From assembly GCA_938002085.1 (NCBI GenBank), contig CALLAT010000030.1, positions 1 to 48,334 of the forward strand: DNA of 48,334 nucleotides, given 5' to 3'. How positions within the stretch are numbered: position 1 is the first letter of the stretch; each line of letters begins with the position of its first letter. This DNA comes from an uncultured Pseudanabaenaceae cyanobacterium. GTDB taxonomy: Bacteria; Cyanobacteriota; Cyanobacteriia; PCC-9006; JAAUQQ01. Below the pieces are notes generated by a model. It was not told the DNA's origin, ran no database searches, and was given only the letters and a program-made list of their open reading frames with translations. The position numbers were made by a program, and so were the translations under genes. Below, one piece after another: positions 40,996 to 48,334 of this stretch.

Positions 40996-42602
40996 GAGCG
41001 TAGATTGCTCGTCATCAAGTTTTGTCTTAGTCTGCTTAGCCTCTAGGCTAGAGGCTGTCTCGCTATATTCAGGTTTGGAGGAAATAGGATTTGACGAGGG
41101 CGTAAAAGAGTAAATACCTAGGGATAGCAACTCCATAATCTGTATTTATCCATTACTAGCCCAATATTTATACGCCCGTGGGTATGCCCTCCAGAGCTGA
41201 CTCAAGAGGAATCACTACTAGGATCTCCCGGTAAGATCAAGACCTCGTTATAAGCTGGCTGTTGAGGCCATTCTGTAGGCTATAGATCGCCCATCCACTT
41301 CAATCAGTATTTTGGGGCGTGTAATGTTTGAGGACATTTGTGATGGCCACCAGACAGAGCCAAACATCCCAAGTTCCCAGAACTGTATGTTTGGCCGTGA
41401 TGAAGCAAACAGGTTTCGTTAATAGCTCCACATAATTACTTCCGTCGAGGCCACACAAAATCTATAAGGTCATATTGGCAATATTGCTCTAACTGCGTAG
41501 TGCTGCTTTTCTAGGAGAGTTTCCCGCTAGACAAATGCTATGGCGGACTGACCTATATTGCGACTTTTATGGTGATGTCCCTCACTATTGATAGTGTTGT
41601 AAGCCACTACGTAAAGGCTTGACTGCCAAACATGGCTATAGCCCAGAGAAGCTAACCAAAATAGTTGTTAAAACATCTGTTCGTTTGGAGGTAGCTGCTT
41701 CAAGCTCCGCTTTGCTCATTGTTCTTGCAGGAAAGCTGAGAAACTCGCCCTTACAGGTCATGTGCAGGCTTGCGAAGGCCCCAAGCCTTGGGCTGGTTTA
41801 AAGTTACTGGAGCAATGTTTGGTTGACAAATGTCAGCATTTTCTGGATATATTTGGGTCTGTTGGCTCGCTCGGGAATATTTTCGGTTGTGGGTAGGTGA
41901 CAGCCTGTGTAGTAGAGGTTATAGAGCTTTCATAAGTGAGCGAGTTGACGGAGGGAGCTGTTGAAGTCATCGCTGATCTTAAATAAGTGACCACTATAAG
42001 TAGGGCATGCGCGCTGTCTTCTTTTTGGTACCATGACGCTAGATAAGCATACAATGTTAATAAGTATTAATACCTGCTTTCCAATTCTGCTTGGTAAACA
42101 TTTAATGGTATCGTTCTACCTAAGCAGCTTTCTAGAAACTCGTTAGTCTAGTCAGACATGTAGCAGTTTGAGTATTGTTGCAACTCTGGAAGTGAAAACA
42201 TTCTTGTTTCATCTCTAGAATTTTGTGCTGATCACCACAGCTCTTTATTTTCGTTCTGTTTGATCAGAAAGCATGAAAAAATAAACTTGGTTCTTAAATT
42301 TTAAGGATTAAGTAATTGCAATATATTCTGATTTTGTACAAGGTGAAACGACGATATTCTTGTTTCCAAAATGCTGAACTAGGTTGATAGCGTTTTGTCT
42401 TACCCATCTATAGGGTTGTGTTTTAGCCTGATATTTTCGGTTGGATTCTTCTATTACGATTGGGATGACTACTTCCAATCCTTTCTCTTGCTTTTGAAGC
42501 ATCAAGTAAGTATTCCGCTTTTTGTGGAAAATTTGATGGATCTTACTGTTGGTTTTGCCCTTTTCCTGTTGAATCTAAAATCGCTAAAGGAGATTTACGA
42601 GA
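40996..42602. other. 1.6-kb gene-poor, AT-richer stretch
   Basis: No convincing gene. Short open frames (41619-41801, 42395-42655 plus; 41833-42054 and 42308-42505 minus) have no ribosome binding sites and no recognisable domains. Base composition is lower in GC than the flanking 38-41 kb region. It includes CGTATTTATACG-like motifs at 41138-41177 and a TTGACA/TATATT pair at 41823-41853 with a 19-bp spacer and no gene close behind. It may hold decayed genes too divergent to recognise. Confidence 0.6.
41138..41177. repeat. Third cluster of TATTTATAC-type motifs
   Basis: ATCTGTATTTATCC and, 26 bp later, ATATTTATACGCCC resemble the palindrome found before both copies of the A gene. Neither is perfectly symmetric. 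A GGGCGTA near 41098 could pair with TACGCCC. No A-like gene follows. Confidence 0.3.
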
Positions 42603-45029
42603 ATGCCTTTTACTCCAGAGCAGTGGCGTGGCGAAGCTGTTGCAAATCCACTTAGCAGTGGTACTCAAAATGAACCTAAAATTGTTCAATTAGCCAATGG
42701 AAATTTGTTGGTTGCTTGGGAAGATAATGGAAACAATTATGATTCAGCTAATGGATATGACGTGATTGGTCAGCTATATGACCCGTTGCGTAATGCCATT
42801 GGGAGCCCGTTTCGATTAAATGGACTTTACTCTATTGATGATGAACAAGACATTGAGTTAGCTGCTTTAGATGATGGTGGGTTTGTTGCTGTTTACGAAG
42901 ATACAAATTCGGATGGCACCAGCATTCGGGCGACGGAATGGAATGCCACTGGTACATCTTCTAATACTCGCACGATTTTGAGTGATCCTGGTACTGATAC
43001 ACTCTACAACCCATCTGTTGCGACTGGTATCGATGGTAAGTACCTTGTGTCTTATAACCGCTCAAGCATTAGCAATTTTGTTACCTATACTAGGCTGGTT
43101 GATCCAGTGGCTGGTACTATCGGTCCCGTTCATGATGCGATTGTAAATGGTGTTGACATAACTGTAACTGAAGAGAATGCCATCGCTGCGTTGAGTAATG
43201 GTGATTATGTGGTTGTCAACCGCTATCATGGCGCAGATAATGCCATCGCATTTGCAAGAGTTGCTTCAAATGGTGCTGGGTATTTTGGTTCCCAAGATTA
43301 TGTCGCGAATACTAATACGAATGGAGATGATGACTTTGATGTAGATGTCGTTGCATTAAAGGGAGGAGGGTTTGTTATTGCGTGGTCCAACACAGACTCT
43401 AACGACACAGATATCCAGTTTCAACGCTATAATAATGCCGGAATTGCCCAAGGTTCTGTGGTTACCGTTAACGGGAATGCGACTACCGATAATAAGAATG
43501 AGGTGTCTCTAGCTGCATTGGATGATGGTGGGTTTGTCGTTATTTATGACAATGATGTGACTGGCTTTAGTCAGATCGCAGGACAACGGTATAACTCTGT
43601 GGGTAGTGCTGTTGGCTCAACATTTATAGCTGCTCCTAATGGGGGACAAGCACCTGAAGGAATTGGACTTGAGGACGGTCGATTTATTGTTGCGTGGGAT
43701 GACCCATTTCAAATTCGAACAAAGGTTTTTGATGTTCGCGATAATGCTAATACTTTGCCGGTTTATACCCCAGAAGACTACAAGGTTGGTACGGTGGGAG
43801 CTGATACCTTTTCAGCCTCTGCAGATGTAAACCACGGTTGGACTGGTGACGATGTCATTTCTGAAGTGTCTTTGAATTTTGGTGAAGATATCTTCGGTGA
43901 TGGAGGCAATGATACTATTGTCTCCGACTTTGGTATTGGCTTAACTGATACTTTCCACGGAGGTAGTGGCTCCGATACGTTGGATTACACCAATATTTCT
44001 TTCAGTTTACTGTTCGATCTTCCCAATGAAAGGGTGAGGCCACTTAACCCTTCTAATGCCTTTGATACCGTGATTAGTTTTGAAAATGTCATTGGTGGAA
44101 ATGGTCAGAATACTTTCCTTGGCACCAATTCTAATAACGATTTCATAGGTGGTACTGGAACCGACAAGATATTTGGCAAGAGCGGTAACGATACTCTCAA
44201 CGGTGGGGGAGGAAATGACCTACTGAGTGGAGATGGAGGGGGAGATATGATCAACGGTGGCTCTGGCATTGACACTGCCCGCTATGAAGCTTCTAATGCA
44301 GCTGTCAATATTGATTTGTCCGTCTCTGCCCAATCAGGTGGTCATGCAGCTGGAGATATGCTGACCTCCATTGAAAATGTGTTCGGTTCCAAAAGCTATG
44401 GAGATACAATTTTCGGTGATAATAGCAATAATCGTCTTTATGGTTTTGGCGGAGCAGATTTTCTATCGGGTAGAGATGGAAATGATATTTTGCAAGGTGG
44501 AGCAGGAGGCGATTTTCTTGATGGAGGAGGGGCTTCTGATTGGGCCTATTATCATCGCTCATCAGCGGGAGTTAATATTGACTTAACAGCTGGCACAGCT
44601 TCTGGTGGTGATGCAACAGGAGATACTCTTGTGAGTATCGAACGGTTGTATGGCTCTTCCTTTGCTGATGTACTCACTGGTAAGTCTGGTGTGAACACGC
44701 TGACAGGCAATGCTGGTAACGATATTCTGGATGGAAAAGGTGGTAATGACACACTGCTGGGCCGTGGAGATAATGATACATTGACAGGTGGCAGCGGCGC
44801 AGACCAATTCCGCTATACAGAATCTATCTTTGGTGTTGATCTCATCACTGATTTCGAAGACGGAGTTGATAAAATTAATCTGATTGGTTCGGGTTTAGTC
44901 CCAGGGGATTTCTCTGCTACGCAAGTCGGTTCTACCGCTCGGTTAACACTTGCAGTTAATCCTTCGAACATCATCAACTTGGCTAATATGAATATCGCTG
45001 ATATCACGCCAGCTGATTTCGTATTCTAG
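42603..45029 (+). CDS. Seven-repeat propeller fused to RTX repeats
   Basis: The 808-aa protein has a good ribosome binding site (AAGGAG about 10 bp before the ATG). Residues 25-385 contain seven repeats with the core A-x-L-x-DGGFVV-x-W/Y, such as LANGNLLVAWEDN, ALDDGGFVAVYED, ALSNGDYVVVNRY, ALKGGGFVIAWSN, ALDDGGFVVIYDN and LEDGRFIVAWDD, which suggests a seven-bladed beta-propeller. From about 390 to 775 it carries RTX-type calcium-binding repeats, two of them around DLTAGTASGGDATGDTLVSI-like linker units. The C-terminus (VDLITDFEDGVDKINL) is a type I secretion-type end. Codon choice is T- and A-ending more often than in neighbours, pointing to possible transfer. Function: probably extracellular or surface protein. 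Confidence 0.82.
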   Translation: MPFTPEQWRGEAVANPLSSGTQNEPKIVQLANGNLLVAWEDNGNNYDSANGYDVIGQLYDPLRNAIGSPFRLNGLYSIDDEQDIELAALDDGGFVAVYEDTNSDGTSIRATEWNATGTSSNTRTILSDPGTDTLYNPSVATGIDGKYLVSYNRSSISNFVTYTRLVDPVAGTIGPVHDAIVNGVDITVTEENAIAALSNGDYVVVNRYHGADNAIAFARVASNGAGYFGSQDYVANTNTNGDDDFDVDVVALKGGGFVIAWSNTDSNDTDIQFQRYNNAGIAQGSVVTVNGNATTDNKNEVSLAALDDGGFVVIYDNDVTGFSQIAGQRYNSVGSAVGSTFIAAPNGGQAPEGIGLEDGRFIVAWDDPFQIRTKVFDVRDNANTLPVYTPEDYKVGTVGADTFSASADVNHGWTGDDVISEVSLNFGEDIFGDGGNDTIVSDFGIGLTDTFHGGSGSDTLDYTNISFSLLFDLPNERVRPLNPSNAFDTVISFENVIGGNGQNTFLGTNSNNDFIGGTGTDKIFGKSGNDTLNGGGGNDLLSGDGGGDMINGGSGIDTARYEASNAAVNIDLSVSAQSGGHAAGDMLTSIENVFGSKSYGDTIFGDNSNNRLYGFGGADFLSGRDGNDILQGGAGGDFLDGGGASDWAYYHRSSAGVNIDLTAGTASGGDATGDTLVSIERLYGSSFADVLTGKSGVNTLTGNAGNDILDGKGGNDTLLGRGDNDTLTGGSGADQFRYTESIFGVDLITDFEDGVDKINLIGSGLVPGDFSATQVGSTARLTLAVNPSNIINLANMNIADITPADFVF

Positions 45030-45074
45030 CAACCTGTATTAGAATTTGTGAGCTTGTTCATAAGGTCGTAGAGA

Positions 45075-45116
45075 ATACTTAGTTGATTCTGACTTGAACC
45101 AGAATCAACTAAGTAT
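45075..45116. terminator. 17-bp perfect-stem hairpin between convergent genes
   Basis: ATACTTAGTTGATTCTG (45075-45091) pairs with CAGAATCAACTAAGTAT (45100-45116) around an 8-nt loop. It lies 46 bp after the RTX stop and before the 3' end of the glycosyltransferase gene. The long stem is terminator-like but has no T-tract. Confidence 0.55.
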
Positions 45117-45263
45117 CAGATTGCCGGCTTTGAGAATCTGTCCAAAAGTTTCCTATTGAGTTGGCAAACGTAAGGCAACTTATTTTGTGACTGTTCTTCT
45201 TGGAAAGTGGAGGAATTGAGCGATGTAGAGATTAAGGATGAAATGTGATGCTGCTACCATCCT

Positions 45264-46526
45264 TCAGCTGATCGAAGCAAATTTTTCCAGTGCTGGAGAC
45301 CTTGCAGCAGAGGCTTCTAGCTTTGCTTCTCCCATATCTGCATCCACTACAGCAACTAATTGCTCCCGCAAGTCTGGCATGACCGTTAAGGCGCGAGTCC
45401 AATCTGGAATGCTGGAGCCTGCAGGTTCCTCCAGATAGCGTTCGAAGGCAGCAGGAATGACCTTCTCGAACTGCTCAATGGTGGTTTCTTCGCGGTGGCG
45501 ATCGTAGGGAATGCCATTACAGGTTGCATCGACAAAATACTGACGAATCAGATCCTGGGCATCCCGTCTAAACTTCACTTTGAGGGCCATCTGATGGGCA
45601 TCGGAGACCACCACCGACTCCATCTCCGTCAGCGTCCGCAACATTGAGGACAGAATTTCGGTACACATTTTTTGCAGGCCATCCCCAACCCCTTCGCCCA
45701 CTTCCTTGTGCTTGTGGTCAAAGAAGCCCATATCGACCTGGGAAATGCGTTTGGGGGCCACATTGCGATAGACCTCTGCAAGCAAGCCCACTTCTAGGCC
45801 CCAGTCGCAGGGCACCCGCAGGTTCAAGGCCAGGTCGGAAGTCATGGCAAACTCACCGGCCAGGGGATAGCGGAAGGCCTGCATGTAGCGGAGATAGGCG
45901 TTGGGGCCGAGCACATGGGCTAGGGTGCGCAAGATTGGGGCGACAAAAAGCCGCACCACGCGTCCATTCATACTGCGGTCCTCTAGGCTGAGGCGGGTGT
46001 AGTAAGCCTTGTTGTAGGCAATACCAAACTCCTTCTCGGCGATGGGGTAGAACAGTTTGGCCACCATATCTCGCTCAAAGGTGACGATATCGGCGTCGTG
46101 GAGGGCGATCGCCTGGGCTTCCAAAGAAGAAACGCCTAGACCCAGCCACACAGCCCAGCCCTTGCCCTTGTAATTCAGCAAGTTTAAGTTTTTCTCAGCC
46201 AGCCCTTCCAGCAAGCGGGTGACGCGAGGGCCATTGGTCCAAATGACGCGGACCTGTTGGGGGAGTTCGCTGAAGAATTCTACGGCGTGGCGGTATTGTT
46301 CAACGGTTTCGGCGTAGAGGCAAACATTGATGGTTTTAACGTAGGAGCAATGCTGGAGGCGATCGCGAATTCGAGTTAAGGCAGGCCGCTGAAGCTCTTC
46401 ATAGAGGGAGGGGATAATCAGCGCCATGGGGCAGTCCGCGCTTAAGGCCGCTAGCCGCTTTTCTAGTTGGTCTAAATCAGCACCAAAGTCATGAATGGTT
46501 GTGATGAATTCCTGTTGAAAGTCCAT
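45264..46526 (-). CDS. gpgS: GT81 glycosyltransferase, glucosyl-3-phosphoglycerate synthase type
   Basis: The 420-aa protein matches GT81 enzymes (GpgS), which transfer glucose from an NDP-glucose to 3-phosphoglycerate as the first step to glucosylglycerate, a compatible solute. Visible features are the nucleotide-sugar/metal motif D144-A145-D146 (HDADIVTFE), the family signature FRYPLAGEFAMT and DWGLEVGLLAEVY, and SQVDMGFFDHKH. A phosphatase (GpgP) gene is not in the window. It is divergent from a GH13_18 phosphorylase gene, the class that includes glucosylglycerate phosphorylase, which supports the assignment. A consensus NtcA-type promoter precedes it (46560-46601). ATG at 46526 with a weak GGA. 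Symbol given on family grounds. Confidence 0.85.
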   Translation of the reverse strand: MDFQQEFITTIHDFGADLDQLEKRLAALSADCPMALIIPSLYEELQRPALTRIRDRLQHCSYVKTINVCLYAETVEQYRHAVEFFSELPQQVRVIWTNGPRVTRLLEGLAEKNLNLLNYKGKGWAVWLGLGVSSLEAQAIALHDADIVTFERDMVAKLFYPIAEKEFGIAYNKAYYTRLSLEDRSMNGRVVRLFVAPILRTLAHVLGPNAYLRYMQAFRYPLAGEFAMTSDLALNLRVPCDWGLEVGLLAEVYRNVAPKRISQVDMGFFDHKHKEVGEGVGDGLQKMCTEILSSMLRTLTEMESVVVSDAHQMALKVKFRRDAQDLIRQYFVDATCNGIPYDRHREETTIEQFEKVIPAAFERYLEEPAGSSIPDWTRALTVMPDLREQLVAVVDADMGEAKLEASAARSPALEKFASIS

Positions 46527-46559
46527 TGGCTAATCCATTGCGGTAACTTTGCATCTCTG

Positions 46560-46601
46560 ACGCTAACAAAGGATTTCGAATTGACTTGTAGTATCCGTTA
46601 C
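46560..46601 (-). promoter_or_regulatory. NtcA-activated promoter of the gpgS-type gene
   Basis: On the minus strand GTA-ACGGATAC-TAC (46601-46588) fits GTA-N8-TAC exactly. It is followed by 22 bp (46587-46566) and then TAGCGT (46565-46560), which fits TA-N3-T. This is the canonical layout of class II NtcA-activated cyanobacterial promoters (spacing 20-24). Transcription would start near 46553, giving a leader of about 27 nt before the ATG at 46526. NtcA responds to nitrogen shortage. Confidence 0.75.
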
Positions 46602-46693
46602 GATCACTCAAAATTTCGGAAAAAGATATGTCAAAAGAAGAATTCTAGTGTTCTAGAAGACATAATCTGTCCCAAGCTAGAGATTGAATTACC

Positions 46694-46736
46694 GTAGTAT
46701 TGGTCACAAATGGGCGTATCCCATGCGTCTTACAAT
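46694..46736 (+). promoter_or_regulatory. NtcA-like promoter of the GH13_18 gene (one mismatch)
   Basis: GTA-GTATTGGT-CAC (46694-46707) differs from GTA-N8-TAC in one base and is followed, after 23 bp, by TACAAT (46731-46736), a good -10 box. Transcription would start near 46743, just before the ATG at 46758. Its orientation and spacing mirror the site for the divergent gene. Confidence 0.45.
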
Positions 46737-46757
46737 GAGGTGCTGTCTGCTCTGCCC

Positions 46758-48334
46758 ATGGATTCTATGACCGCAACTGAACAACCTGTCGCTGACTTCT
46801 CTGCACAACTCCGCGATCGCCTGTCTCCATTGCTTCGGTTGCTTTACCCCCAGCAAGATCAGGCCGCGTTGGTTGAGAAAATTAGTGATGTTGCTGTTCA
46901 GCATCTCACCCCGATTCCCTCTGTTGTCGAGCCTTGGGATGAGCAGACGTTGGTCATGATTACCTATGGGGACAGCATTTTGCCTGCGGAGGGGGAGCCT
47001 GAGCAGAAGCCCTTGCAAGTCCTCGCTCAGTTCCTCACGGACAATCTGGATGGACTGCTGAAAACAGTCCATCTTTTGCCGTTTTTTCCCTATAGTTCCG
47101 ATGATGGTTTTTCTGTCATTGACTATCGCGAAGTGAATCCTGATCTAGGGGATTGGCAAGATGTTGAACGCATTGCTCAATCCTTTGAGGTGATGAGTGA
47201 TCTGGTTGTTAATCACATCTCTAGTCAATCCCAATGGTTTCAACAATTCATTGAAGGAACTCCACCGGGTTGCAACTACTTTATTGAGGGCGATCCGAGT
47301 TTGGACCATAGTACTGTGGTGCGTCCTCGCAGTAGCCCGCTGCTGACGCCTGTGGAGACCCATGCCGGTCTACGCCATGTGTGGACGACGTTTAGTGCGG
47401 ATCAAGTGGATCTGAATTTTGAAAATCCGGCGGTGCTGCTGGAGTTTGTTGATATAGTTCTGGGCTACTGTCAGCGCGGGGTGCGTTGGATTCGCCTGGA
47501 TGCCGTGGGCTTCCTTTGGAAAAAGCTGGGCACTTCCTGTATGCATTTGCCGGAGACCCATGCCGCCATTCGATTGATTCGGGAGGTCTTGGCCCTGACC
47601 TATCCCACGGCGGTGATTATCACGGAAACCAACGTCCCCAATCGGGAAAACCTCAGCTACTTTGGCAATCGCAATGAAGCCCATATGGTGTACAACTTCA
47701 GCCTGCCGCCGCTGCTGTTAAATGCCTTGATTCGGGGTGAGGCTCGCCATATCAAAACCTGGATGATGAGTATGCCTCCGGCTCCCCAGGGCTGTGCTTA
47801 CTTCAACTTCACGGCTTCCCATGATGGCATTGGCATGCGCCCGGCGGAGGGGCTGTTGGCTGATTCGGAGTTGGGCACATTGGTAAAAACCATGGAGCAG
47901 TTTGGCGGGCGCATCAGCTACCGCAGCCGCAGTGACGGCAGCAAGTCCCCCTATGAGTTAAATATTTCCCTGTTCGATGCGCTCCAGGGGACGATCAAGG
48001 GGCCGGACCAATGGCAACGCCAGCGGTTTCTCTGTTCCCAGACAGTGATGATGTCCCTGGAAGGGGTGCCTGCGTTTTATATCCACAGCCTGTTGGCGAC
48101 GCCCAATGATCAGGCCAAGGTGGAGCAAACGGGCCATAATCGCAGTATCAACCGTCATCAGTGGGATAGTGAGCAACTGGAGCAAGCTCTGGCGGATCCT
48201 GATTCGGATCAGGCTTGGGTGTTCAATGCTCTGAAAGAGCTTATGGCCCTGCGCAGTCAGCAGCCTGCCTTCCATCCCAATGCGACGCAGTACACGCTGC
48301 AATTGCAAAATCCAGCGATTCTGGGCCTGTGGCG
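46758..48334 (+). CDS. GH13_18 phosphorylase (glucosylglycerate/sucrose phosphorylase type), 3' end cut off
   Basis: The frame is open to the window end: 525 residues are visible. It starts at ATG 46758 or 46767; ATG 46710 lies upstream of the predicted promoter. The sequence matches GH13 subfamily 18 disaccharide phosphorylases: HLLPFFPYSSDDGFSVIDY, the nucleophile D248 in RLDAVGFLWKKLG, acid/base E290 in ITETNVP, and FTASHDGIGMRPAEGLL. These enzymes split sucrose, glucosylglycerol or glucosylglycerate with phosphate, giving glucose-1-phosphate. The divergent gpgS-type neighbour favours glucosylglycerate as substrate; sucrose is the alternative. No break is seen in the visible part. Confidence 0.88.
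   Translation, partial: MDSMTATEQPVADFSAQLRDRLSPLLRLLYPQQDQAALVEKISDVAVQHLTPIPSVVEPWDEQTLVMITYGDSILPAEGEPEQKPLQVLAQFLTDNLDGLLKTVHLLPFFPYSSDDGFSVIDYREVNPDLGDWQDVERIAQSFEVMSDLVVNHISSQSQWFQQFIEGTPPGCNYFIEGDPSLDHSTVVRPRSSPLLTPVETHAGLRHVWTTFSADQVDLNFENPAVLLEFVDIVLGYCQRGVRWIRLDAVGFLWKKLGTSCMHLPETHAAIRLIREVLALTYPTAVIITETNVPNRENLSYFGNRNEAHMVYNFSLPPLLLNALIRGEARHIKTWMMSMPPAPQGCAYFNFTASHDGIGMRPAEGLLADSELGTLVKTMEQFGGRISYRSRSDGSKSPYELNISLFDALQGTIKGPDQWQRQRFLCSQTVMMSLEGVPAFYIHSLLATPNDQAKVEQTGHNRSINRHQWDSEQLEQALADPDSDQAWVFNALKELMALRSQQPAFHPNATQYTLQLQNPAILGLW

Noticed and set aside
41823-41853. TTGACA and TATATT as a promoter
   Set aside because: The 19-bp spacer is poor and no gene follows within 700 bp.
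41400-42500. Possible insertion-sequence remnant in the gene-poor tract
   Set aside because: No transposase motif, terminal inverted repeat or target duplication could be seen.

Overview
The window is almost certainly from a cyanobacterium. The octamer GCGATCGC (HIP1) recurs throughout, for example near 364, 3023, 4788, 6392 and 23646. The gene content fits: HTH-NACHT and vMAP/NB-ARC STAND ATPases, a zinc-ribbon Ser/Thr kinase, a CHAT protease, RTX proteins, a lumenal-type TPR protein, and a GpgS-type glycosyltransferase behind an NtcA-type promoter. Genus cannot be read from the sequence; a filamentous or Leptolyngbya-like lineage is only a guess. I saw no rRNA, tRNA or CRISPR array.

Layout. 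1-1.5 kb: the end of a GNAT acetyltransferase and a YcaQ/AlkX-type glycosylase. 1.5-1.85 kb: hairpin and 47-bp tandem repeats. 1.85-8.6 kb: a signalling island with an HTH-NACHT ATPase (minus), an operator-like intergenic region, a small sigma-like protein, an SPFH protein, and a vMAP/NB-ARC ATPase overlapping a Ser/Thr kinase by 4 bp. 8.6-12.2 kb: a solute-binding protein (minus), then small membrane proteins with polyglycine tails around a minimal DUF2207 protein, ending at a 20-bp-stem bidirectional terminator. 12.2-15.6 kb: a mosaic 1125-aa exoprotein. 16.2-19.6 kb: a 1156-aa membrane plus HEAT-repeat protein. 20-22.9 kb: a duplicated two-gene module of unknown function, with the second gene broken in copy 1. 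22.9-26 kb: an exported protein and GlgX (minus). 26.5-31.4 kb: an RTX protein, a TPR protein, a dienelactone-hydrolase lipoprotein and an orphan NMT1-type binding protein. 31.5-41 kb: a dCache histidine kinase, a DUF3592-like protein, a polytopic protein, a CHAT protein and a dCache-GGDEF-EAL protein. 41-45.2 kb: an AT-richer tract with a long gene-poor stretch and an 808-aa propeller-RTX protein. 45.3-48.3 kb: divergent GT81 glycosyltransferase and GH13_18 phosphorylase genes.

The most interesting signals are four. First, two NtcA-type promoters sit back to back between the glucosylglycerate-type synthase and the GH13_18 phosphorylase, one perfect in GTA-N8-TAC, N22, TA-N3-T and one with a single mismatch. 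Second, an unrecognised two-gene module is duplicated in tandem, each copy preceded by the same palindrome about 250 bp upstream, and its second gene survives in copy 1 only as a remnant. Third, an HTH-NACHT gene faces a sigma-like small gene across a region with iterated repeats and an inverted repeat. Fourth, two nearby membrane sensors share the same sensory half but end in different outputs (histidine kinase or GGDEF-EAL), the second 35 bp behind a CHAT protease gene.
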